A stretch of DNA of 64,000 bases from Nemania diffusa (Eukaryota > Ascomycota > Sordariomycetes > Xylariales > Xylariaceae), in assembly GCA_038501195.1 (NCBI GenBank), contig JBBPUQ010000001.1, positions 6,200,001 to 6,264,000 of the forward strand. Direction: 5' to 3'. The notes beneath the pieces are model-generated. The model saw only the letters and a program-made list of their open reading frames with translations. It searched no databases and was not told the DNA's origin. Of this stretch, positions 1-10,408 are shown piece after piece. The position numbers and the translations under genes were made by a program. The first letter of the stretch is position 1. Each line of letters begins with the position of its first letter.

Positions 1-855
1 GTCGGCCTCAAAGAGCACTATGTGGACCAAGGAATGTGGCGATGAAAGGAAAATGGGGTTTGTCTGTACATCTATAATGTCTTTGAGATTATAGGTGGTC
101 TTTCATTTGATCTGAGGTGGTGGCCATTTTTCGACCCCGGAGTTGGGGTGAATGAGATTGGTCTATAATCTCGACTTCTAAGGATATCAGTCGATTCTTC
201 TGGTTCTGATGTAAAACTGGGTATCTGCTTCTTGTCGGGTCATCTTGCACATTGTTCCTAACTACGCATTCGTCGGTCGGGTGAATATGGTAGTTAGAGG
301 AATGAAACTTAAACTTCTGACGTCAAGGCACATGCAGAACACTATGCCCCAAACGTCGTTAACCCATGCCTCGATGGGTAATATCTAGATCACTCATTCC
401 GTTCTCGTATTAACTGGGTGATCGCAAATAGAAATTTCCTAGCCTTGTTGCCAAATCAGTTAAAATACATGGTTGGTACGCTCCAGTCAATTTTAATAAT
501 GCTTCTCGTAGACTGGATATCGTTTTGTTAATCGACTGGTTTTAATATACCGATGATCATTGTTGATACACTTGATTTCTCTTGTACAACCTTTCCTCCC
601 TCACACCTGCATCCACATCTCAGTATGTCATCAACTGCTCTTCATACGCACATAATACGACACTCTCATCATACCAGATGCGCCTCGATTTAGCGGACTT
701 GTCTCCCCCGAAGCAATCCGTAGATCACGTGGACGATCGGTTTTCGTCGCTAGTTCGCCTTTGGAATTCATGCCGACATCACTTCCACCACTGACTAAAT
801 TCATTGCTGCACCATGTCCCAAAAACCACCTCTTGCTTCAAGGTACGTATCTAAG
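1..855. other. Gene-poor left edge
   Basis: I see no supported gene here. Short open frames lack recognisable motifs and splice partners. The stretch may include upstream flank of the decayed monooxygenase region that follows. Confidence 0.4.
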
Positions 856-1191
856 TCAGTAGCTGCGACGGAACTTGTTCCATAGCAAGAATATCGCATA
901 GGAGATTAGGGTCTTGAGCAGGGACAATACTGCGCCCCGTCCGAAGTCGCCAACGACGCGGTTGAGCAGAACCATATGACGCGCATAGTGGCGAGCCTCG
1001 CGTTCCCAAGCTGCCATGGTCCTCTGTCCCGAACAGACCCGCTCAAGAGTTTGACAATGGAAAGCGCACTGTTCTGTCACCACTGCCGCATGAGGTCTGA
1101 ATGAGGCAAACGCGTCGCCCACAACGATGACTCGGCCATTGTAGAAGCTCGACGAGTCGCTAATAGCGTCGTTGATTTTAGTGACCCTACG
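856..1191 (-). pseudogene. FAD-dependent monooxygenase C-terminal remnant
   Basis: The minus-strand frame encodes the C-terminal part of a fungal FAD-dependent aromatic hydroxylase (2,6-dihydroxypyridine 3-monooxygenase-like). It contains the segment FYNGRVIVVGDAFASFRPH, which is the FAD-binding GD motif with the FRPH follow-on typical of that group. A helical tail ends at 856. Upstream the frame meets a stop at 1192-1194. In another frame at about 1200-1260 there is weak similarity to the residues expected just before (HPLQW, KVT), so the join is broken. The N-terminal Rossmann GxGxxG region is not visible within the next kilobase. I therefore call it a truncated, decayed copy rather than a gene. 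The next feature upstream on this strand is a repeat-rich AT block, which fits loss of the 5' part by repeat activity. Confidence 0.6.
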
Positions 1192-1329
1192 CTATGCAGG
1201 CTGTGGTCGCAGATATTGATCAGCCTTGTTACTTTAAGCCACTGCAAAGGGTGATGGGCATTCTTACCTAATTCTATTTTATAATTTATTCAAGTTAGTA
1301 ATAACGTTAACTTGTTAGATATTATTGTG

Positions 1330-1392
1330 ACAGGGCGGGTGGCAAGCCACCTGCTCAGCCACAGGCTTGTGGCTGTGCCACCAGCTTCGCTT
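1330..1392. repeat. GC-rich snapback palindromes
   Basis: This short block holds two nested palindromes. One is GTGGC-AA-GCCAC; the other is CAGCCAC and GTGGCTG around a 6-base loop. They sit just outside the AT-rich element and may be the remains of a transposon end. No function can be assigned from sequence alone. Confidence 0.45.
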
Positions 1393-1617
1393 AGCCTCCT
1401 ATATTGATAGACTGAAGCTAAGGATTTTTAAAAGTACTATTGTGACGCTCGCCAAGCCTCTAGAGTGCGGTGTGTGATTTACTCGTTCCGTTTTGTTATA
1501 TATAAAACCTATAAAGTGTAAATAATAGTCAAAGTACCTAGGTAGTAGGTAAAATAAGTGGGTGGCTAGGTAGGTGGCTAAATAAGCGGCTGAGCAAGTG
1601 GCTAGGTAAAGAGCTGA

Positions 1618-2306
1618 GTAGGTTACGAGGGGCCTGACAACCCGACCAGTACCCCCCTACCCCCACATACCTACAGTGCTAAAAAACAGCCAATAGAAAA
1701 TAAGAGAGCTGCCCCATCCGACCACTACTAGTAAAATTGAAATATTTTTTATTAAATAGTTAATAGATTAATAATCGATTAACAATTACTTATTAATTAA
1801 TAAATATATATATATAATATAATGTTTATTAATTAATAATTAATTAATATTTAATATATATATTTTTTATTTTTTTATTTTTATTTTTTTTTAAAAATAA
1901 TTTATATATATATATTTATTAATTATTAATTAATTATTAATTAATTATTATTTATATATAAATTTTGCTAAATTAAAAATATTTTATTATAATTAATTAT
2001 TAATTAATTACAGTAAAATATTTTAATATTAATATAATATATTATATATAATATATTTTAATTATTAATTAATTATTAATCGATTAATATTTAATTATTA
2101 TTTATATATAAAAATTTTCTAAGTTAAAAATATTAAATAGCAATCGATTAATAATTGATTACTTTATTTATTTTATTTTTAAATTACCCGACCAGTGCTA
2201 GTGTTTTAGCGCTGTTGATCGCATCCACTTCTTTGACCTGATTTGGGTGTTGGTGTGTTGATCAAGGGGGGGTACTGGTCAGGTTGTCTGGGTACACGTA
2301 GGTTAC
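1618..2306. mobile_element. AT-rich miniature inverted-repeat element with 9-bp target duplication (Mutator-like candidate)
   Basis: The flanks carry the same 9-mer GTAGGTTAC at 1618-1626 and 2298-2306. Just inside are imperfect terminal inverted repeats sharing GACAACCYGACCAGTACCCC, with differences of the C-to-T kind. The 671-bp interior (1627-2297) is extremely AT-rich at 1740-2190, made of TTAATTAA and TATATA runs with no coding capacity. A 9-bp duplication is the hallmark of Mutator-like transposons. The AT-saturated core fits RIP-type mutation of a repeated sequence. A TA-duplicating element one or two bases shorter is the alternative reading of the same ends. Confidence 0.6.
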
Positions 2307-3545
2307 CTAGGGTAAGCTCTGCAATGTTTAAATCCGCTATGTTTGCTTTATTAGTTTGTTGAGCCGCAAAATATCAAACGCTTACGGTAAAGGAAAGGAG
2401 GGCAGCGGGGTAAAGGTGCATAAAAGTCGGTTAAAGTGCATTATATAACCCTTGTAAGTCTAGGCAAGGGTTGCTGCGATACCAGACACAGAAGTGTAAC
2501 AAATGCTTCATAGATGATAGAAATGATTATGGCCAGTTAGTTTTCGGAGTTACAGCTTGATAGGAGGTGTAACATCGCCGACTGTGAGGCATATTCTTAG
2601 ACGTAGTCGTTAATCATGGATAATAATGCCAAGGTAAGATCTAAAGAAAGTATTCGGGGACCTCTGAGTCTCTGACATGCCCCGCGAATACTGGATCGTA
2701 CAGGTAGTCACCTGGGCAAAGCTAAATAAAGCTTGAGGCCTTGGCATGTCGACCACGATCAGTAATACATACCAAACTAGGTGTAGTTAGGCTATGAATA
2801 TGGATTATTCAGTCTATGTTAGTTGCGTAATGTCGGGGGTTGACATGATCATCGCGGAGCGATCTCTCTCCCAGTCCAAGACTTGGCTCCAAGCCTGATC
2901 CTACCATCCATGCTGCTTTGGCGCCCAAATGCAGAAACTACTAAGGGCAGTGACTCTTTGAAAATTTGAATCATCAAAAGCAGCCCTGCATTTCACTCTA
3001 GCTGTAAATCTTGCTCTCGCACGACGGAAGTTAAGGAACGTGAGAATCCCGAGATAAGCGAGAGGGGAAATGTATACTAGAAGTGAAGGTTCGTCTCCTA
3101 TGGGAAAAAGTGTTCACATATGACTAGGTTTAAGGGCGTACTTGGACCGAGCAATGTATTGATACTTCTCTAATGTAGTGGTAAGTAAGACCCATCCCTG
3201 CTCCCACACCGGTAAGGCATAAAACACTTACACGCATGGGAGATAACGATCCTTCAGGAGCTTCGCCGTACAAAACCATATACAGGTTGCAGATGGAGGT
3301 CACTTTTACTGGTTGGACCATGCCATAGTATGGATATCTGTGAGCAACTTATCGGCAGTTTCCTACCCCGCCCAAGAACACCCGATGAAGGCGCTACTAT
3401 TAAAATCGACAAGTCAGCTCTGCCATCCCCTCTCGTGGTCCTACTTTCTGCCACGAACTGGAACGGTTGACTCGACTGCTACTTAAATGAACAGCCTTTG
3501 AAGAACGGATTAAGTCACCATAAAAGCATAACATACGAAGCAAGA
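2307..3545. other. Intergenic stretch without recognisable genes
   Basis: No coding frame here has motif or splice support. Short frames at 3130-3454 on the minus strand look random. The last part is presumably the upstream region of the small glycine-rich gene. Confidence 0.4.
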
Positions 3546-3817
3546 ATGTCCCACCAAGGACGAGGAGGTGGTCATTATCACTACCATTATGAGTGGCATC
3601 GCAACTATCAGTGGCACGTAGGTGGCGGGGGTGGAAACATGCGTAAGTCTCATCTACTCTATCTCTTCAACGTGGCTAAGTCTGGATATCAGGCGGCGGG
3701 TACATGGGACCGCCCCGTGGTGGCTATATGGGACCACCACGAGGTGGCTATATTGGGCCACCAAGGAACTGTGGCCCCCCTAGAGGATATTATATTGGTG
3801 GGCCGCCTCGACGTTGA
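3546..3817 (+). CDS. Small Gly/Pro/His-rich repeat protein (two exons)
   Basis: Exon 1 is 3546-3642 and exon 2 is 3693-3817. They are joined by a 50-bp intron with donor GTAAGT, a CTAAG branch-like site and a CAG acceptor. The spliced product is about 73 residues. It starts MSHQGRGGGHYHYHY, passes a GGGGGN run, and then has three copies of an eight-residue unit GGY(M/I)GPPR before ending in GGPPRR. The stop at 3815-3817 follows directly. Without splicing, the repeat lies in a different frame from the start, so the intron is needed to make sense of it. Low-complexity GPPR proteins of this size occur in many filamentous fungi, but I cannot name a function. There is no signal peptide or membrane segment. 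I am fairly sure of the repeat and intron, less of the start codon. Confidence 0.6.
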
Positions 3818-4429
3818 GGGTCACGATACGCTTGCTTAGTATTTATATGGGCAACTCTTATCGCCATGAAGCACGCAAAGCTGTGGACATACCCGCGATG
3901 CTATCAGCTCCCCTTAATCGCTATCACGACGAGCTTGGCCAAATTTCACAACTTTCTAAGCATCCGCCTCCTTTTCGGGCTACGTCCATCGACTGAACAA
4001 CTGTTCAGAACTACCGCCATCCACCGACCATACCTTCCGACACCTCTTGAGCATGAGAGTTCTTTTTATTTATTCTTTCCCTCTTTAGTGAACTAGGGTC
4101 CAGCATGAGTTTGCCTTCTATTTTGGTGTAGCTTTTAAGAGAACAAGAGAAAGGGCTAGTTTTTGTCGAGGTTTTATATATCTTAAGCAACAGTAAACTT
4201 TCCAGAGTATGAGGTTTTTGGGTCACGATCTTTCCATGCCTTAGTATACATTTTATCCTAAGAAACAATTAATAAAATTGTGAAGAAAGCCCGAACTTTA
4301 CACGACGTGGCGTGTGAACGCCCTTTATTCCGGGAAGCGGAACAAGGGAAACAAATGGATACAAGCATACAGCTAAGTACACATATGACCGCAATATAAA
4401 CCCCACTGTCCGATTGACCGTTAGGTGCT
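3818..4429. other. Intergenic stretch
   Basis: This is the downstream flank shared by the small glycine-rich gene and the HET relic. I see no supported gene in it. Confidence 0.4.
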
Positions 4430-4768
4430 CTATTTGGATATTTGCTTATCCTCTTGTTCTGGAGCCTCACCTTGCATAATTCTATCCAAGTAACACTCAC
4501 CAACTAGTTGGTAATACCTTATCTTCTCTGTCTCTCTATTAACGACAGGTATACGTCATCCAGCCAAGATACATATCATATCCCCAGCTGCCATGTTTGC
4601 GGTGGCCATGCCCAAAGCGTGGCTATCTGACATGAACAACCTCTTCGCCATCTTGATTGATACGTGATTCATCCGACTTTCGAAGTCGGATGGCACTCCG
4701 TTACACCCAAACGTAGATTTCGGGCGGATGATGATCTCGACTCTGTCCGGATGGGAATCAAAGAGCAT
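4430..4768 (-). pseudogene. HET (heterokaryon incompatibility) protein C-terminal relic
   Basis: The minus strand encodes the characteristic C-terminal end of a fungal HET-domain protein. It reads KRLFMSDSHALGM, then AAGDMICILAG, then, after one in-frame TGA (4556-4558), a tail with YYQLVGECYLDRIMQGE and a stop at 4430-4432. In intact members this is the segment of the form RRLFxT..GxxGxGP..xxxGDxxCxLxG..PxxLR..xxYxLVGECYVxGxMxGE. The TGA falls where a cysteine or other residue is expected after the LAG motif, so the protein is cut about 42 codons early. Upstream, frames at 4669-4938 are shifted and no HET domain is visible. I read it as a decayed copy. Another HET relic lies at about 56.2 kb. 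Confidence 0.65.
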
Positions 4769-4939
4769 ATCTGCGTAGTGTCGGAACTAGGGGAGGGTTT
4801 TTGTTTTGACTCTCTTATGCCTTGAAGCGAAATCGCCAACCAGAAGTCGTTGTGGTAGTCATAAGGCGGGGTGAGGCCAAAGCACGAAAGGACTGCCACG
4901 CTATATGAACGCTTGTAACTCGTCTGCCGTAGCTTCATG

Positions 4940-6809
4940 TACTACAGCACTCATGTTGTCTACTTCGCTTGTAGAGGCTATAGATAGAAATTCTATTGCT
5001 AAATGACTATTAGTGGCTTACTTAGAAATGCCACGTGCTTGGGCCGTTGATATCTCTCCCTCATAATGGTTACTTGCTGTCCTTTTTCGTCTTCATCAGC
5101 TTGATTGATGCAAATAGAGCTGATCTACTAATAGCGATCTCTTGTTATTGACTCAGTTTCACCTTAGATAGGATAGGTTTGCTAGAGTGCATAGAATACG
5201 CTTAATATGATGGTGATTGTCGTTTTATCTATTCGCAGGTTAAATCATGCTACGGGCAATAGTACCATCATGCTGGCCGTCCGGTATCTGGTCTAAGTAA
5301 ACGGATTTAACGAGGCGCAAGATGAGTGTACAGCGCCATAAGGAACTAGACATGAGTGATCCGTAGGATGGAAGTTGGTATGATGGAGGATAGTGAGGGA
5401 AAATAAAATTGTTGGTGATGGAATGGTGCAGTCTCTGGCCTGATTGGTAGATACTCTTTGAAAAGGGGTTAGGGGGCACAAAATTGGTATCATGAGGAGA
5501 GTAGACTTATCTGCTAATTGGCGAGAATTGCAAAAGGGTGTAGTTAGACTGTGGTAAATATAGAAGCAGAAACGATTAGTGTTGGAGAGGCCGGATATCA
5601 ACATGCGACAAATTCTAGATAGAGATCTATTTCCAGGCGGGAATAAATAGCAAGAGGTTGTTATACACCCAATACTAAAGTGAGTAAGTAGTATTCGCCC
5701 CCAACGCAAAACTCCATTAGTCAGGTAGGATTGCTAATTATAACTAGACCAAGGCACGTACAAAGTAAGAGCCTTGCCCAGCTAGTGAAAAGCATGACCA
5801 ATGCTGTGATAGAAACAGCCTTTTACTACTAGACCTTCTCATCGTCGGGGCAGAGCGGGTTTATCTAGACATGATTCGATAGTGCCCTTTCCACTCAATA
5901 GACTGTTATAGCCACTCTTGATACATTCACAAGACTGTTATGAATATTTCTTGCGCACGCACATGCTATTGCGTGTGCATTGATGCCGAAAAGACTAGGA
6001 TTGTGCTATGTCGCCGGCCAGAATGGCCGCGACGCATGCATCATAAGCAAAGCCCCCGCCGCCGACAATCGGTCGGGTCCGGCAGTAGACAGAATGTCCC
6101 CGAGTGGGCGTGTAATGGAAAGCAACCCACCATGCAGAGTCTCATCCAACAAGTGTGCTTTCGATACAACACACTCCCAATAGTGTCGCGGCACACCCGT
6201 ATCCCTGCTTCAATTGATACAAGGGTGCATGCGGGCCGCCTCGAATCCAAGGGACCGATGGCTAAATTGGGACAGACCCTAGCAGGAGTCCCTATCTTCG
6301 CATGGTGTGTCAGAGGGTTGGGTGTCAAGCCTGGGGTGGTGCTCTGGGGGTGACATTCGGACGTTTATTGCGGTGAGAGCTCACCTTTGGTGTCGCTGGC
6401 TCATCGTCTTTTGAGATGGACTGCTCTTTACAGGATTATGGATTCAATGCTGGGCGGACAGCAAACGGTATCATAAGGAATAGCACTACTCGGTAAATGA
6501 GGCGCGGCTTAGAAGGCAGTTTGAGTTGGATAGCTTGGTTAGTAGGATCGAAAAATATCCCGCCGTCCCACGTGTCAACCTAAATTATAGAAAACTGGGA
6601 GGAGAGCCCCCAATCCTCAATCCTCAATCCTGAGGATCGCCGGTGGGGTATTATCTACCGGCTTGATGCAGGGTACTACTAGTAGTAGATAGGGGTAGGT
6701 CAACACCTCAAACAGTGTATTTTGTCTTATCTAACATCCGCTCCTCTATCGAGTACCTGCAAGTCTTAACATCAAAGTAGAAATTAAAGCTTTCCTATCC
6801 TCAATCCAA
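4940..6809. other. Gene-poor stretch with one GC-richer open block
   Basis: Most of this stretch has no supported gene. At 5940-6353 the composition becomes GC-richer and long frames are open on both strands, for example a minus-strand run at 6006-6194 containing DETLHGGLLSITRPLGDIL. This looks like a coding remnant, but I do not recognise the family. CAATCCTCAATCCT direct repeats occur at about 6610-6632, upstream of the Clr5 gene. Confidence 0.35.
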
Positions 6810-9445
6810 ATGGAACAATGCCCACCGCTAGACTCCCGATCTCGTCGTATAGCAGCGCAAAGACCTGCAAAGCAGCGGCGCTATCGCCACACGCCGACAG
6901 AGTGGGAATCCAGAAGAGAAACGATCATCCAGTTGTATGTGGGGGAAAGCAAGACTGCCGATGAAGTCGTCGAAGCGCTGAGGTCGGATTTCAGCTTCAG
7001 TATAGGGTAAGCTCTGTCATGATATTTACCGCGTGCGCACTAACGAAAATACTAGCCGACGACAATTATATAAGAAATTGGACGAGTGGGGAGTTAGGAA
7101 GAACTCCAAATTGAATCATGAACATACAAGTGCATCTCTAGGCAATGGAGATGACATGCTGCAAGTTGCATCGCTCACTCCTCTAGTCCAACTATCCGGA
7201 ACTTCAGCGGGACAACCGACTCCCGCAGCATCGCGGACTGTAGCAGCTCAGTCTTCACCATCAGACTTGGTCCAGGTTGATAATAGTCCTTCACGAGGCT
7301 CGTCTCAACTAGATTCTGCTGGTCTTGTCGCGAATAAATTCAGAACTCCGGGGAATCTCTCGGACAATGTTATATTCCCAGTTCGACTCATAGGTAGATC
7401 TAGTTTTTCGAACCCCTGCTTCACAACTGCATCGGGAACAGAACCGGCCAATCTTAGCTCATCTTATCTACCTCGTGCCGAGAGTCAGACTGGGCCGCAA
7501 TCTTCCCGAGCGGTAACCCTCATGCCGCCGAACAATCCTAATGGCTTGTACTCGGAAACTGCTTTATGCCTTGAACAGAGTTTGTATCAAGTGATAGGCT
7601 TGATATCCGGGGAAGTAGGTCATATCAATCATTCAAATGCGTTTCAATTGAAGAAGAGCTTAGACACTCTACTGGTATTGTCCCAAATGATAGTGGAAGA
7701 GTTAGAAAGTGATGTTTCGGGTTTCCAGTTTCACCATCACAGCCTCGAAGAGGGTTTAAATATGACCAAAAGCTTGATCGCATCGTCGACTAGTGTTACT
7801 TTGAATACCCATAGTAAGTATTCAGGTCTCGTAAGGCAAAGGCTAGCTGCTAATGTCGAACAGCCTCGGTCGGCGTGCCTCATCATATACTTCCATCTCG
7901 GGTAGTTTGGAGGCGGAGATGGAAAACAGTCCGTTTAGGCACTACAACTCTGACTGTGACCGAGAAAACATCCAGAAGATTTGATAATAAATTTGATCGG
8001 GACACTCAGTCCCAAACGACCGATTGGCATTTCGGAACGAAACTTGTCTTCAAGCCTCAAAAGTTGAACAACATTTTACAAATTCAGGTGCGACAATATC
8101 AGGCATCCTTCGCCAGCATTTCACTGCCGCCGAAAATCATGGTCAAAAATATTGTCCCCAGCGACTCAATTATCTTCAAAATTGTCGAAAGGGGCTCGGT
8201 TGAAGAGTTGCAGCGTCTGTTTGCTACTGGAGAAGCATCTTTGCGGGACTGCAATGAGAATGGCGCGTCACTTCTCTACGTAAGCGTTACGAACACCCCT
8301 GAGATGAAATACTTACTGAACGACGAAAGTACGCCAGCTCCGGATGGAATGCGCCGGTATGTAAGTATCTTATTCAAAATGGATTCGACGTAGATGAAGT
8401 CATATTCATAGATTCGAATCGAGGCGAGACGTAAGTTCACCAGGGACACCCTAGGCATGTATTCCTCTCGTTTCTGACCGCTATATGCCTTTACTGTAGC
8501 ACGCCATTACATCTTTCTCTCGGACAAGACAACCTGGAAACAAGTAAGGCTCTCTTAACTGCTGGCGCAGACCCTACGATTCAATTCACTATCGGCGGCC
8601 ACCGGACTGGCGTCCTAGATATATTGGGCAACAACATGGGGTCTCCGAGCAGGAACCCAGCGGTATGCTATCACCAGTCAATCACAGCGCCACGTTACTC
8701 CGATGCTGATGCGTCTCAGGACTACGAGATAGTGCGATATCTATTCGACCTCTCCTCGCACTTCGGTGTTGTCAACTATCGTATTAATGGTTATCGCCCA
8801 CTCTTGTACAATCTTTGTAATGCGGGGAATACGCCTACATGGCTTCCTGTCGCCCCAGAAGAATGGGTTGAGTTCTTTCTCAATCGAGGATGTCGAATAG
8901 ATGATAGAATCAGCATCGGAACGTGCTTGCACATGTTCTTTCGCTCGCGGATACACCGGCCGTCTGAACTTAGTTGGCAAAAGGCACTGATTCGCCTCGT
9001 TCATTGCGGAGCAGATGTCTACGCTGTCGATGATTGGGGCAAATCGGTTTCTGAGATCGCATATGCAAAACTGGTTTGCCATGAACTGAACAATTACGAT
9101 CTGGGATCGTATAGGGGGGATCTCTGGGACTCTGTACTCCATGCGTGCAACTACAGCATTGTAGAGTTTCGGGCAATTTGTCCGCGGGTGGCGAGATACA
9201 CGCATGACTACACCCGGGAAGACTTTGAAAAGCTCTGGGAGGATAGGGAATCTTCGTGCCCTTATTGGGATGATGGTACTTTACTCAACCCTGCTCAAAA
9301 CCGCAACGTTGAGGGTTTATACGCAACCAACGGAATGGTACTGTGCACCTGTACAGATGAAAGACCAACTCGCTGGCTTAACACGGATGACACAAGCATG
9401 AATTGCCGTAATATCCGTGTCGACGTTGAGGGTTCCAATATCTGA
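6810..9445 (+). CDS. Clr5-domain ankyrin-repeat protein
   Basis: Five exons fit: 6810-7006, 7056-7813, 7864-8279, 8330-8430 and 8500-9445, summing to 2418 nt (805 residues). Introns are 49-69 bp with GTAAGY donors. The first crosses the Clr5 domain at residues about 27-85: TPTEWESRRETIIQLY is followed, after splicing, by GRRQLYKKLDEWGVRKN. The middle is Ser/Pro-rich and probably disordered. The C-terminal half has ankyrin-like repeats; splicing creates ENGASLLYYASSGWNAPVCK and then GETTPLHLSLGQDNLETSKA. Clr5 is a small DNA-binding-like domain named from fission yeast silencing factors. In filamentous fungi it often precedes ankyrin or TPR repeats, and the function of these proteins is largely unknown. 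The junction near 7813/7864 is the least certain, because a Ser-rich alternative frame is also open there. Confidence 0.75.
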
Positions 9446-10408
9446 ATCTCCCATTTGGCCTATAAGCTTCGTATTCAGGCCTCCTTTGGCACTGAATCCA
9501 AGGCTCAAGGTATAAGCTGCTTCATCTCGACATCAATTTTCTTGATATATAGGCACTTCATGCCCTAGTCCTCAATCTGCCTTCCCCTCTTCTGGTCATT
9601 CCTTTCAGTTCCTTCTGATTCCATCGCTCGCATTATATCCAATGGTAAAATACTGTAGTCTGGCTTATGTAGCGCCGCGCGTCTCATGTCCTTATGACTA
9701 TAGCAATCTCGTTGCTAGCAGGTAAACTCAATCTAATGTCAATTTCTTTATGCGAAGCTTTTAAATGTCAACTACTACTGTGATGAGGCAGACACCTAGA
9801 GGGGCTTCTTCTTCCTCTGATCTTACTGTCTGGACGGCCTAGAAGGAAGCTGTTGCTATGCCATGATAAGGACGGAATGAAACTAAGGGACGCCTGCAAG
9901 GGAAAAGAAAACAAAAACACTATGGTGTGTGATTGGATCATGGATTCAGAGTGACAATACGGACTTGAAGGCTCCTAATGATATAATTAGGAGGTAGGCA
10001 GTAGGTAATGTAGTCACGGTTCACAACTATGCTTACTAAGTGGTAGGTGGGTTGGCGAAAAAAATGTAAGGCCGTTACTGACAGGTACCTAGATACACAT
10101 ACATAACCCTATTTTGTGTGCTCACAAAAGGTAGGCAGTACCTATGTGTGTCGCGGGGCAAGCTAGTGCTTGGTGTGGTGGGGCTGACTACTACTCCCGT
10201 CCCGTCAAATTCAATTCTCAACTCTTTCCCCCCCACCACGCTGCATTCAATAGTGAGCGTGCCTATACTCTGTATACGTACTGTGCAATAACTATCCCTA
10301 GGTAGGTGGTGAAAAGATTGTACTCACCGCTTCACGATTCTGCCAGTTTTATTATTTCCCATTCTCCTGTTGCGCTACTGATGTACAGCCGTCGGGAGCA
10401 GTAGCAAG
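9446..10408. other. Intergenic region with TAGGTAGG motifs
   Basis: No gene is seen. The right part is the probable promoter of the following regulator gene and holds repeated GTAGGTAGG/CCTAGGTAGG strings, for example at about 10300. Confidence 0.5.

Noticed and set aside
5240..5709. 138-codon minus-strand frame
   Set aside because: Composition looks random, there is no conserved motif and it overlaps another open frame.
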